Assembly (NCBI RefSeq): GCF_030506325.1
Contig: NZ_CP120683.1
Location: 2,666,001-2,730,000, forward strand
Direction of reading: 5' to 3'
DNA: 64,000 nucleotides
Origin: Tunicatimonas pelagia
GTDB lineage: Bacteria > Bacteroidota > Bacteroidia > Cytophagales > Cyclobacteriaceae
The first letter of the stretch is position 1. Every line of letters starts with the position of its first letter. Positions 7,181 to 15,990 of this stretch are shown here, one piece after another. Both the position numbers and the translations under genes were made by a program. The notes below the pieces were generated by a model. That model was not told where the DNA came from, searched no databases, and saw nothing but the letters and a program-made list of their open reading frames with translations.

Positions 7181-7531
7181 AAATAATAGCGGTTTAATCG
7201 CTAAAACAGAAGTAAGTGAATATAAAAAAGGTATGTGCTAAACCGAAAAGTTCGCGTTTCAAAGCCCACCACTACTCATAGCTACAACCGTTACCCCTCT
7301 TATAAAAAGGCACAAAGGAGAGGCTATTTGGTTTTGATCCTCGGTGAAAAATTACCGAAATATTGTCTCAATTATCTTGAATTTACAGTAAGCACCAACA
7401 GAAAGTGATCGCTTCTGTGAAGCGACCACTTAGATGTACGCCAGTAACCACCCTGGGCGTGTTGTGTACTTAGTTTTTTTTTAAAGCCAGCGGGGCATGT
7501 AGTACACTAGCGTTTGCTGGAGAAGAAGATA
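7181..7531. other. Non-coding gap with one hairpin
   Basis: No credible gene lies here. The one structure is a hairpin at 7405-7429: GTGATCGCTT and AAGCGACCAC pair with one mismatch around CTGTG. It lacks a T-run on either strand within a few bases, so it is not a clear terminator. It lies between the + strand toxin and the 3' end of the reverse TonB-like gene and could end transcription from either side. Confidence 0.4.
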
Positions 7532-8221
7532 TTAACCTTTTAGTTTGAACGTGATGGGAAGCACCATCTTTACTTTAACTGGAACCCCACGTTGCTTACC
7601 GGGAATCCACTCAATAGGAGATTCTTTCACTACACGCAACGCTTCTTCATCGCAACCGGACCCAATTCCTTTAATTGCCTGAATATCTTGAATAGAGCCA
7701 TCAGGAAAAACAATAAACTGTATAAACACCTTCCCTTCAACACGCATTTTCTGGGCTCTGCCCGGGTACTTCATATTCTCTTGAACGTATTGATAGAAGG
7801 CAATCATACCACCTACCGGTTCAGGAAATTGCTCGACTACCACAAATATCTCATCCACCATTTCCTCTTCGGGCTCTTCTATCACATTTGAGAATTCACG
7901 CTCCTCAACAGCGGTAGATTCATGGATTTCTATATCCAGCGAAATTTCCAGATCATCTATTTCAATTTCATCAGCGACAGCGATGATCTCGGGCTGAATA
8001 ATTTTAGGAGGGGGAGGGGGTGGCTGATTGGTTGGCGGTATTTCCAGTACATCTTCGTACTGGTCGGTCATGGCAGCAGCTAACTCAACCAGTTCAGCAC
8101 TTTCATAAGTTTTCCATTCAAAAACGGCAGTAACCATTAACATGCTAGTAGCTAAACCTATGCTCAGAAACAGGGGTCTCAGATGGTTGTAATCAAGGGC
8201 GGGATTTTTTTTAGGTATCAT
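7532..8221 (-). CDS. TonB-like energy transducer
   Basis: A 229-residue protein that would pass proton-motive energy from the inner membrane to outer-membrane receptors. Layout: short cytosolic N-terminus, one transmembrane segment (about 14-32), Pro-rich stretch NQPPPPPPK at about 65-73, a long acidic linker in the periplasm, and a TonB C-terminal domain (about 145-229) with KYPGRAQKMRVEGKVFIQF, VFPDGSIQDI and EEALRVVKESP-type segments. It stands without exbB/exbD, so it is one of several TonB paralogues expected in such genomes. It may serve the receptor at 59.0-61.0 kb, but nothing here proves that. Confidence 0.9.
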   Translation of the reverse strand: MIPKKNPALDYNHLRPLFLSIGLATSMLMVTAVFEWKTYESAELVELAAAMTDQYEDVLEIPPTNQPPPPPPKIIQPEIIAVADEIEIDDLEISLDIEIHESTAVEEREFSNVIEEPEEEMVDEIFVVVEQFPEPVGGMIAFYQYVQENMKYPGRAQKMRVEGKVFIQFIVFPDGSIQDIQAIKGIGSGCDEEALRVVKESPIEWIPGKQRGVPVKVKMVLPITFKLKG

Positions 8222-8347
8222 GACTTGGGTGGTTTAGGGTGGTACATCTGATAAATTTTGATAGTATCAATTTCCTCCTTTTATCCCCCAATAACCATGA
8301 GCGTACTTAGGTCAATACCTGACTTTGGTCAGTTTTTGTATTTATCA

Positions 8348-9730
8348 TCACTCGAACGCTTTTATAAGCTCACTCAGGAAGTAGTTTTTATCAAAATTGC
8401 CCCGGGCGGTGATACCCAGCCGAACGATTACCAGTTTATGCTTAGGCAAAATAAAAATACTCTGTTCATCAAAACCCTGCGCGAAAAATAGTTCGGTAGG
8501 TACATCGGGAAATTCTCGCTGGTCGGGGCGATTGCGTTCTCCGGCATTTAGCCAAAATTGAGCACCGTACTTACGAAAAGGGGCATCCTCTACCGGACGA
8601 GTGGTATACTTTACCCAGCCTTCCGGCAGAATTCGCTGCCCTCGCCAAATCCCATCGTGGTAGTAGAGTAACCCAAACTTTGCCCAATCGCGGGTAGTAG
8701 CCAGCATGTACGACGATCCAACGAATGTACCAGATAAATCAGCTTCAATAACTGCACTGGACATTCCCAAAGGCTGAAATAATTGCTGGTAGGGCAAGGC
8801 GTAGTAGGCATCGTCGCCGTAGCGTTGCCGGAGCAAGAATGAGAGAATATTGGTAGTGCCGCTGGAATAGTACCATTCCTCACCGGGTTCTTCTTTCGGG
8901 GGGCGATGCATGGCTATACTCGCCATGTCTTCCGATAGGTACAGCATTTGGGTAACGTCGCTTGCTCCGAAGTAGGTCTCGTCCCATTTTAATCCACTGT
9001 TCATCCGTAACAGATGATCCCAAGTGATATTTTTTCTCGGATCGTCTTCTTCCTGCCAAGCTGGAACGGGGGCAGGTTGATTGATATCTAGCTGAGATTG
9101 CTGGACAGTAATCCCTACCAACGCATTAATTACGCTCTTCGTCATAGACCAACCAGGCATGAGTGTTTGAGCGGAGAAACCGGGGGCGTAGCGTTCGGCT
9201 ACTAAAGTATCATCGTAAACCACCACCACGGCTTTGGTATTTTTCAGACGCTCGGCATCCGGTTCTGAAAAAGCCCAGCCTACTGCTTCGCTCAACTGGC
9301 TGTAGTTCACGTTTCGGCGAACCGCCTTTTCTTCGGGAATCGGATAATTATTGATTTTTTGCTCAGTAATTTGAGCCAGTTGAGGAATTGGGGCTACGCT
9401 TTTATCGTTTACCCGCAAAACACAGCCCGCTCCGGGCCGATACACTGCTTGCCGAGTTGCTGTACCAAAGATGGAGGCAGTAGCCGAAGAATCAACGTCG
9501 TTTACTTCATACTCAGCCAACCGATACGGAAAGCGAGCCAGTTCATTCACCAGTACTGAACTATCGGAACGCTGAGCTACAAAGTGGCAGGAGCACAAAT
9601 GCTTCGCCCCAAATCCGGTGAGAATAGGGAGTGCCTGAAAAATGTAATAAACTAAGTAGGTAAATCCAGAGATTACAATAAGCAGAAAAACCTTGACGAG
9701 AAGCCGCTTATGCGGTCGTTTTTGCACCAA
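8348..9730 (-). CDS. Serine hydrolase, beta-lactamase class C/penicillin-binding-protein fold
   Basis: A 460-residue membrane-anchored hydrolase. An uncleaved-type membrane segment (VFLLIVISGFTYLVYYIFQA) occupies about residues 12-32. The active-site SxxK is in GWSMTKSVINALVG, the YxS-type second motif is YSSGTTN, and a late AQGFDEQSIF segment replaces the KTG/HxG box. The intervening DHLLRMNSGLKWDE is typical of the esterase/6-aminohexanoate-dimer-hydrolase-like branch. Substrate unknown; it need not act on beta-lactams. The gene stands alone, between the TonB gene and a divergent gene. Confidence 0.87.
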   Translation of the reverse strand: MVQKRPHKRLLVKVFLLIVISGFTYLVYYIFQALPILTGFGAKHLCSCHFVAQRSDSSVLVNELARFPYRLAEYEVNDVDSSATASIFGTATRQAVYRPGAGCVLRVNDKSVAPIPQLAQITEQKINNYPIPEEKAVRRNVNYSQLSEAVGWAFSEPDAERLKNTKAVVVVYDDTLVAERYAPGFSAQTLMPGWSMTKSVINALVGITVQQSQLDINQPAPVPAWQEEDDPRKNITWDHLLRMNSGLKWDETYFGASDVTQMLYLSEDMASIAMHRPPKEEPGEEWYYSSGTTNILSFLLRQRYGDDAYYALPYQQLFQPLGMSSAVIEADLSGTFVGSSYMLATTRDWAKFGLLYYHDGIWRGQRILPEGWVKYTTRPVEDAPFRKYGAQFWLNAGERNRPDQREFPDVPTELFFAQGFDEQSIFILPKHKLVIVRLGITARGNFDKNYFLSELIKAFE

Positions 9731-9806
9731 TACTTCAGGAATTTTGTTATTTGCAAAGCCAACGTGCCAAGATAATTCTTCATCTTACCATAAAAAATTT
9801 TTCACC

Positions 9807-10322
9807 ATGTATATTCCTTTCGAAGAAATGCCCGCTACCGCTCGTATCTGGGTGTACCAAGCTAACCGCCCCTTGAGCGATACTGAAGAAGCGCAAACTA
9901 TTCAGCTAGGTGAGGCTTTTGCTAATCAGTGGGCTGCCCACGGCAATGCGCTACGATCTTCGGTGCAGGTTGTGTATCAATACTTTCTGGTAATTGCGGT
10001 AGATGAGCAATACAACGCCGCCAGTGGTTGCTCTATTGATAGTTCGGTGGCGTTTGTACGAGAATTAGAGCATAAGTTTTCTACTGAGAATACATCCATT
10101 AGTTTTTTTGATCGTACCCAAATTGCCTTCTGGCAAGATGATGCAGTGCAATTGCTACCTATGAATCAGGCCAAACAAGCCGTAAAAGAAGGGAAGGTAC
10201 TACCCGACACTATCACGTTTGATAACACCGTTCCCAGCATTGAAGCTTGGGAAAATCGCTGGAAAATTCCGGTACAGAATTCTTGGTTAGCTCGCTACCT
10301 TCCTCAAACTACCAATGCCTGA
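9807..10322 (+). CDS. Conserved Bacteroidota protein, often misnamed 'ABC transporter ATPase'
   Basis: A 171-residue soluble protein beginning MYIPFEEMPATARIWVYQAN at ATG 9807; an earlier in-frame ATG at 9693 lies inside the divergent hydrolase gene and is unlikely. Matching proteins in this phylum carry the name ABC transporter ATPase, but no Walker A, signature or Walker B motif is present, so that name is unsupported. Notable residues include DEQYNAASGCSIDSSVAFVRELE, with Cys, two Asp and several Ser, and FFDRTQIAFW. Function unknown. Confidence 0.75.
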   Translation: MYIPFEEMPATARIWVYQANRPLSDTEEAQTIQLGEAFANQWAAHGNALRSSVQVVYQYFLVIAVDEQYNAASGCSIDSSVAFVRELEHKFSTENTSISFFDRTQIAFWQDDAVQLLPMNQAKQAVKEGKVLPDTITFDNTVPSIEAWENRWKIPVQNSWLARYLPQTTNA

Positions 10323-10459
10323 TCTGATAAATAGAACCATTTCCTATTTGGCTCAGTATACTTTTTCTTAGCAAAAAGGCGTTTTATGAACGTATTTGGC
10401 GAACGGAGTTTCGCCGTTGACCGACATATTTCGTATCTTTAAAAAATTTCGAGATACCT

Positions 10460-12439
10460 ATGATGAGAGTAAACAGTTTTGGGCTTGCTTCTTTAGTACT
10501 GTTAGCGGTACTAACGGCCTGTAATCCGGGCAAGCGGGCGTTGATTAAAGGCTACAATAGCTTTGACGGAGGCGATTACAACATAGCGATTGAGCAGTAT
10601 CGGGTAGCCATGGACAATGGAGTAGAGGTTGCTGAATCGAACTACCGGATTGCCGAAGCCTATCGGTTGAGTAATCGCCTGGCCGAAGCCATGCCCTATT
10701 ACGAAGCAGCCATTGATATGGGCGTTGCCGACACAGCGGCGGTGTTTCACTACGCTTTAGCCCTTAAGCAAAACGGCGAGTACGAACTGGCTAAGGAACA
10801 GCTAGATGAGTATCTAAAACTATCCCGAGATAGTGTGTTGGAGTACACCGAATGGGCCAATCAGGAAGTGGCCAATTTGAATAACCTAGACAGTATTCTG
10901 ATTAAAGATCAGTACTTTGAGATTGAACCCGTAGCCTCAGTTAATACCGAAGAAGCGGAGTATGCTCCTACCGTACACCGGGGTTCATTTTACTTTACCT
11001 CATCCAGAGGAAGTGAGAAAGTTTACAAAGCCACCGGAACCGGATTTACCAATATCTACAAGGCTCCTATTCAGAACGATCAGGTGCTGGCGGAACAAGC
11101 AAGCACATTGGGAGCCGAATTTGCCAGCGAAGCTATTAACGAAGGAGTAATTACGTTTTCCCCCAACGGTAAAATGATGGTGTTTGCTCGCGGAAACAAT
11201 GGTAAACGCAAAGGAACTCAAGATGTAAATTTGTATATGTCGCGCTACCAAAAAGGCAAGTGGACTACGCCTGAGATCCTAAGCATTAACGACCCCAATG
11301 CCTGGGATTCTACTCCTACGTTTAGTCGCGACGGAAAAACGCTCTATTTTGCCTCCAACCGTCCGGGTGGGCAGGGCGGTATTGATTTGTACTCCGCTCG
11401 GGTTGACGGCCGCGGTCGCTGGAGCAATGTACGCAATATGGGAAGCACCATTAATACTCCCGGTCACGAAATGTTTCCCTACGTAACCGACGATGGTAAG
11501 CTGTACTTCTCATCCGACGGCCATCCTAGCATGGGTGCACTGGATGTTTTTGTGGCCACTCGTAAAGACGGAGAAGTTTTTATTGAAAACCTAGGTCCTC
11601 CGGTAAACTCGGTGGCCGATGATTTTGGTATTTCTTTCACTACCATTAAAGACGGTTACTTCACCTCTAACCGCAGTAGCGGGGCAGGCGACGATGATAT
11701 TTACGCCTTCGTAAATAATGATCCTGATCTGAAGATCGTAAATTACTTTTTAGCGGGAATTACCGTGACGAAAGACGAGGAGAGTGGCCAGGAGAAAATT
11801 GTAGAAGGAGTAAAAGTAAAACTGAGGTTTCCGCAGAGCGATGATATTGCCAGCGAAACTACGGGTAACGAAGGTGAGTTTGGCTTCAAGGTTGACGGGG
11901 GCACTAACTACGAGCTGGTAGCCGAGAAAGAAGGCTTTTTTACCGAACGGGTTGATTTTAGTACGATTGGCCGGACTATTCCGCAAGAAGAGTTAGTAGC
12001 GATGGTCACCGATACCACGTTCCGCACCAAGATTGTTCTCAGCAAGCTGGTACTGGACAAGCCAATTGTGATGGAGAATATTTACTACGAGTTTGATGAA
12101 TATTTTATTACGGACGCCGCGGCGGTAGAACTGGATAAGCTGGTGAACATCTTAAATGATAATCCGCAAATTATCATTGAATTAAGCTCCCACACGGATG
12201 CTCAGGGCGATAATGATTATAACGAAGCCCTATCGCAACGACGGGCTGAATCAGCAGTACAATACTTGGTAGAGAGTGGTATTGATGCCGGACGGATTAC
12301 CGCCCGAGGGTACGGCGAAAGCCAGCTTATCATCAAAAATGCTGTTAACGACGATCAGCACGAAATCAACCGTCGTACCGAATTTAAAGTAACCCGCATT
12401 CGGCAAAACAGCACCCAGGCTAATAATTCTTTGGAATAA
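10460..12439 (+). CDS. PorE-like OmpA-family lipoprotein (TPR, beta-propeller, CRD, OmpA)
   Basis: A 659-residue outer-membrane lipoprotein. The lipobox LTAC places lipidated Cys at residue 21. Domain order: TPR-like helices (about 25-140), a beta-propeller of PD40/WD40-like blades (about 160-420, with repeats such as TFSRDGKTLYFASNRPGGQGG and YVTDDGKLYFSSDG), a carboxypeptidase-regulatory-like beta sandwich (about 440-520), and a C-terminal OmpA domain (about 540-650; ELSSHTDAQGDNDYNEALSQ) that binds peptidoglycan. This is the order described for PorE of the type IX secretion system, but several paralogues share it. A hairpin (10398-10415) and a TATCTTTA box (10434-10441) lie upstream. Confidence 0.85.
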   Translation: MMRVNSFGLASLVLLAVLTACNPGKRALIKGYNSFDGGDYNIAIEQYRVAMDNGVEVAESNYRIAEAYRLSNRLAEAMPYYEAAIDMGVADTAAVFHYALALKQNGEYELAKEQLDEYLKLSRDSVLEYTEWANQEVANLNNLDSILIKDQYFEIEPVASVNTEEAEYAPTVHRGSFYFTSSRGSEKVYKATGTGFTNIYKAPIQNDQVLAEQASTLGAEFASEAINEGVITFSPNGKMMVFARGNNGKRKGTQDVNLYMSRYQKGKWTTPEILSINDPNAWDSTPTFSRDGKTLYFASNRPGGQGGIDLYSARVDGRGRWSNVRNMGSTINTPGHEMFPYVTDDGKLYFSSDGHPSMGALDVFVATRKDGEVFIENLGPPVNSVADDFGISFTTIKDGYFTSNRSSGAGDDDIYAFVNNDPDLKIVNYFLAGITVTKDEESGQEKIVEGVKVKLRFPQSDDIASETTGNEGEFGFKVDGGTNYELVAEKEGFFTERVDFSTIGRTIPQEELVAMVTDTTFRTKIVLSKLVLDKPIVMENIYYEFDEYFITDAAAVELDKLVNILNDNPQIIIELSSHTDAQGDNDYNEALSQRRAESAVQYLVESGIDAGRITARGYGESQLIIKNAVNDDQHEINRRTEFKVTRIRQNSTQANNSLE

Positions 12440-12442
12440 CAC

Positions 12443-12600
12443 TCTAGTGCAAAGAATGAATGACTGATGAATAGTAGCAGTGTAGTTTACCCTATTACTG
12501 AATGAGAACCATCAGTGTTAGGAACTAGGTGCCAGAAAGTAAACATTATTCATTAACTCACTATCCATTGTACATTGCACAGTGTTAATTGATAATTGTT
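12443..12600. repeat. Intergenic imperfect inverted repeat, copy E (divergent)
   Basis: Left side (AGTGCAAAGAATGAATGACT then GATGAATAGTAG) and right side (ATTATTCATTAACTCACTAT then a CATTGCAC end) are roughly complementary over ~40 nt with gaps. It sits directly after the PorE-like stop. The layout parallels the palindromic repeats at 0.63, 19.0, 23.8 and 30.2 kb, though the primary sequence is only loosely similar. Confidence 0.35.
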
Positions 12601-12605
12601 CAGTT

Positions 12606-13775
12606 ATGAGTGAGCGTTACCAGCAGCGGGGGGTTTCCGCTACCAAAGAAGATGTCCATCAGGCTATCCGCCATATTGATAAGGGACTGTTTCCTCAGGC
12701 CTTTTGTAAAATTGTACCCGACTGGCTAGGCGGTGACCCTGCTTACTGCAATATTATGCACGCCGACGGAGCAGGTACCAAATCATCGCTGGCGTATATG
12801 TACTGGCGAGAAACCGGCGATCTATCGGTTTGGCGGGGCATTGCTCAGGATGCGGTAGTGATGAATACCGATGATCTGCTCTGTGTAGGGGCGATTGATA
12901 ATATTCTGTTGTCCTCTACCATTGGTCGTAACAAGCACCTCATTCCGGGCGAAGTGATACAAGCCATTATTGAAGGAACCGAAGAGGTACTGCAACTGCT
13001 GCGCGACCACGGTATGAATATTATTAGCACCGGAGGCGAAACTGCCGACTTAGGTGATTTGGTGCGGACTATTGTGGTAGACAGCACCGTTACCGCCCGA
13101 ATGAGACGCAATAATGTGATCTCTAACGATCGTATTGCCGCGGGTGATGTTGTGGTAGGACTTGCCTCCTTTGGTCAGGCCAATTACGAGACTGAATACA
13201 ACGGGGGTATGGGCAGCAACGGCCTTACCTCAGCCCGCCACGATGTATTTCACCACGCACTGGCCGAACAATACCCGGAAAGCTACGATCATCAGGTTCC
13301 TTCCGATCTGGTATATTCCGGTAGTAAATCGCTAACTGATAAATTGACTATTGAAGAGCAAGAGATTACGATAGGTAAGTTAGTTCTCTCTCCGACTCGA
13401 ACTTACGCTCCCATTGTGCAGCAAATTCTAAAGAACTACCGGAGTCAAATTCACGGCATGGTACATTGTAGTGGCGGAGCGCAAACCAAAGTGCTGCACT
13501 TTGTGGAAAATTTGCACGTGATTAAAGACAACCTTTTCCCCACTCCCCCGCTGTTTCAGCTTATTCAGCAAGAGAGCCAAACCGCTTGGCAAGAAATGTA
13601 CAAAGTATTCAACATAGGGCATCGCCTGGAGCTGTACGTACCTGAATCCTTAGCAAACGATATTATTGAAATTTCAGAGAGCTTGGGAGTAGCTGCTCAG
13701 ATTATTGGGCGAGTAGAATCTGCCGATCAGAAGAAAGTAACTATTGAGAGTGAATATGGCAGTTTTGCATACTAA
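12606..13775 (+). CDS. purM: Phosphoribosylformylglycinamidine cyclo-ligase (AIR synthase)
   Basis: A 389-residue ATP-dependent enzyme of purine synthesis, closing the imidazole ring of AIR. I use ATG 12606 (MSERYQQRGVSATKEDVHQA); an in-frame ATG 24 nt upstream lies in the repeat. PurM features: HADGAGTKSSLAYMYWRETG, NTDDLLCVGA (acidic metal-binding), ISTGGETADLGD (substrate/ATP loop) and VGLASFGQ. It is longer than the E. coli enzyme (345) and of the Bacteroidota type with a late insertion. Stand-alone; no other pur gene in the window. Confidence 0.88.
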   Translation: MSERYQQRGVSATKEDVHQAIRHIDKGLFPQAFCKIVPDWLGGDPAYCNIMHADGAGTKSSLAYMYWRETGDLSVWRGIAQDAVVMNTDDLLCVGAIDNILLSSTIGRNKHLIPGEVIQAIIEGTEEVLQLLRDHGMNIISTGGETADLGDLVRTIVVDSTVTARMRRNNVISNDRIAAGDVVVGLASFGQANYETEYNGGMGSNGLTSARHDVFHHALAEQYPESYDHQVPSDLVYSGSKSLTDKLTIEEQEITIGKLVLSPTRTYAPIVQQILKNYRSQIHGMVHCSGGAQTKVLHFVENLHVIKDNLFPTPPLFQLIQQESQTAWQEMYKVFNIGHRLELYVPESLANDIIEISESLGVAAQIIGRVESADQKKVTIESEYGSFAY

Positions 13776-13803
13776 AAATTATACCTAGCAACACAAATAT
13801 CTT

Positions 13804-15207
13804 ATGTCTACAGATAAACCTGAAGACCTATCTAATGACACAGATAAGACTGCAGAACTGGAGAACCGAATCGACGATATAACTAAAAGAATTAGTTCGT
13901 TAGAACCTGACATTGTTGCCCAAGAGCATCGTATTGGTTCCATTGCCCGAAACTTATATCGGTATTTCGTACAAGAAACAGGTGATGAAGAGAATCTTCG
14001 CCGAAAGCGATTATCATCAGCCTATGCTGCAATCAACTGGATTTGGAAACTATCTGTAGCACGAATTGTCCTCTTAGGAGGAGGGGGCGCCATTGCTGTT
14101 CTTACTCTTATCATAGGTTTTAACACCTTACAAGAGTTTAAAGAACAAAATCAGACACTCAGAGATCAAAATAACTTGGTTGCTCAACAACAAAATGAAT
14201 TAGTCAAGCAAAACCAATATTTACAAGACCAGAATATTCAAACGCTACGCTCAGTCAATGCTGAAGCAGCCTCCTCTTTAATAAAGGATATTCAAACCGA
14301 GTATTATCAAAGAAAGGTGGGTAACGAAGGTCAATCGTGGGAATTGCCGCTTAACCTAATTTACCGCATAACAGCAGTATCAAGAGCATTAGTCCCGTAT
14401 GATACTATCGTAACACATTTTTTAGATGGTCGTCGGAAAATATATCCAGATTCAATAAGATGGCCAGGCTCACATGACTTGCAACAGTTAGTATACCATA
14501 TATATATGCCTTACGATGATATGGGGGCTTACGACACGGTGTTTGTAAGCCCTGAGCGTGGTTTTTTATTAGGAACGCTTATTAATTTAGATGTAAAATT
14601 TCCCCTTTCACCAAGTCCTAATTTTGAGTATGCAATTCTACGCGATGCTCAGTTAGATGGTGCAAATCTTGAAAAGATAAATCTATATAAAGCCGATCTG
14701 AGAAACTCTACTCTCAACAATTCTAACTTGAGTTTAGCACAATTAATTGATGCTAATTTGACGGATGTTAATTTATCAAACTCTCTCCTGTTTAATACTG
14801 ATTTAACTAGTGCTCATCTAAGACGAGTAGAATTTGATAGTTCTCAATTTTCAAACGGAATTTTTATAAATGCTGATCTAATTGGAGCATCCTTTGCAAA
14901 TTGCTTACTTTATGGATCGATATTTACAAATGCTGACCTACGTAGAGTTAATTTTAGTGGTGCAACTCTCACAAATGTTAATATAGGTAGCGCTAATGTT
15001 TTTGAAGCTAGTTTTGGAGGTACCAAAATAGATACCACCTACCAATTAGTTTTTGTTAATAAAGATGCGGATAGCTTAGCTAATTTTGTTTCTTACGCTC
15101 TTTCTAGGGGTGCAATAGCATGGGAGGGCCAACAGCCTTTACCTGATAGTTTACAAAATCCAAATTACTACAGGTATTCATCAAAATATAACAGAAACGC
15201 TAGGTAA
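13804..15207 (+). CDS. Pentapeptide-repeat membrane protein with coiled coil
   Basis: A 467-residue protein. An acidic N-terminal helix (about 15-50) is followed by one transmembrane segment (IVLLGGGGAIAVLTLIIGF, about 87-106), a Gln/Asn-rich coiled coil (about 108-155), a middle region of unknown fold, and then a pentapeptide-repeat helix from about 275 to 415 with A(D/N)LxX units such as NLYKADLRNSTLNNSNLSLA. Pentapeptide repeats fold as a right-handed beta helix. Function unknown; membrane anchoring points to a scaffold or sensor. The gene is AT-richer than neighbours and overlaps the convergent gene by 8 nt. Confidence 0.75.
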   Translation: MSTDKPEDLSNDTDKTAELENRIDDITKRISSLEPDIVAQEHRIGSIARNLYRYFVQETGDEENLRRKRLSSAYAAINWIWKLSVARIVLLGGGGAIAVLTLIIGFNTLQEFKEQNQTLRDQNNLVAQQQNELVKQNQYLQDQNIQTLRSVNAEAASSLIKDIQTEYYQRKVGNEGQSWELPLNLIYRITAVSRALVPYDTIVTHFLDGRRKIYPDSIRWPGSHDLQQLVYHIYMPYDDMGAYDTVFVSPERGFLLGTLINLDVKFPLSPSPNFEYAILRDAQLDGANLEKINLYKADLRNSTLNNSNLSLAQLIDANLTDVNLSNSLLFNTDLTSAHLRRVEFDSSQFSNGIFINADLIGASFANCLLYGSIFTNADLRRVNFSGATLTNVNIGSANVFEASFGGTKIDTTYQLVFVNKDADSLANFVSYALSRGAIAWEGQQPLPDSLQNPNYYRYSSKYNRNAR

Positions 15208-15748
15208 AGCATTGGTTATAGCGCAACTGCACAATCAGCTCTTCTAACTCAGCCGGACGTTGGGTGCCGATTAAAATTTGCTGGTCATCTATTAACTGTA
15301 GTTGCATCCCAAAGCGACCCGAAATAGTGTAGGCCTTTCCTCTCGGGCCGTAGCGCATTCCCCAACCGCCGTATTCGGCCAGCCCGTCGTAATCCCGAAT
15401 ATACATCTCATCAATATCTGCCCAAGCAATGTTGCGGGTTGCCCACTGAAATGGAAATAACTGAAACTTAATACCCTGTTTATTGATCTGCACAAAAAGG
15501 TGAGCTTTGTAGGCTAAAAGTACCAATCCACCCCAGATACCGCCGATAAACAACAATGCTGGTACCGGTAGCCAGGGCGTATCAGAAACCTGACTCTGAA
15601 GTACCTGAAAAACTCCCAGAAAAATTAAGGTGCCTAGCAGTGCTCCCAATAGCACCCAAATCCAGGTTTGCCGATAGCGCTGCACTTCGGTAAAGCACAG
15701 TACATCTGGGTTTTCTCTTTTAAACGATGGTTGCTGAATAGATACCAT
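15200..15748 (-). CDS. Two-TM membrane protein with PH-like domain, function unknown
   Basis: A 182-residue protein with transmembrane helices at about 29-50 (WVLLGALLGTLIFLGVFQVL) and 60-82 (PALLFIGGIWGGLVLLAYKA), then a beta-rich region (about 85-182): INKQGIKFQLFPFQWATRNI, the SGRFGMQLQLIDDQQILIGT hairpin and a C-terminal helix ELEELIVQL. The strand pattern with a closing helix resembles bacterial PH-like (bPH) domains. A GLAEYGGWGMRYGPRG insert is characteristic of a Bacteroidota family I cannot name. No functional residue identified. Confidence 0.65.
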   Translation of the reverse strand: MVSIQQPSFKRENPDVLCFTEVQRYRQTWIWVLLGALLGTLIFLGVFQVLQSQVSDTPWLPVPALLFIGGIWGGLVLLAYKAHLFVQINKQGIKFQLFPFQWATRNIAWADIDEMYIRDYDGLAEYGGWGMRYGPRGKAYTISGRFGMQLQLIDDQQILIGTQRPAELEELIVQLRYNQCFT

Positions 15749-15990
15749 AACGCTGACCTCTTTTGCTTACACTAGTTACGAAGAGATACCCTGTATTCAA
15801 AGTTTTATCCCCCTTTATGATGTAAGGTATTGCTATTCGTCTGCAACTTATTCGCCTTCTTCTTACCACTATTATTTTGGGAATTGCGTCGCATACCTGT
15901 ATCTTCAAATCATATCTTTCTTTAATGCATATAGTATTTTATTCACGATGTTTTTACTGCTGAGAACAGCATATTAGATTTACCACCAAT

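Noticed and set aside
8319-8337. CTGAC-TTTG-GTCAG hairpin followed by five T residues on the + strand
   Set aside because: Looks like a terminator, but no + strand gene lies upstream; both flanking genes are on the reverse strand, where no T-run follows.
9693-9806. 38-codon N-terminal extension of the gene at 9807
   Set aside because: It lies inside the divergent serine hydrolase coding sequence; the family starts at MYIPFEEMPA.
11279-11486. Overlapping ORFs on both strands inside the PorE-like gene
   Set aside because: They are frame shadows of the beta-propeller repeats, which are well supported in the main frame.
15720-15908. Reverse 62-codon ORF overlapping the PH-like protein start
   Set aside because: Arg/Ile-rich without recognisable features, overlaps a better-supported gene, and lacks a promoter-like sequence.
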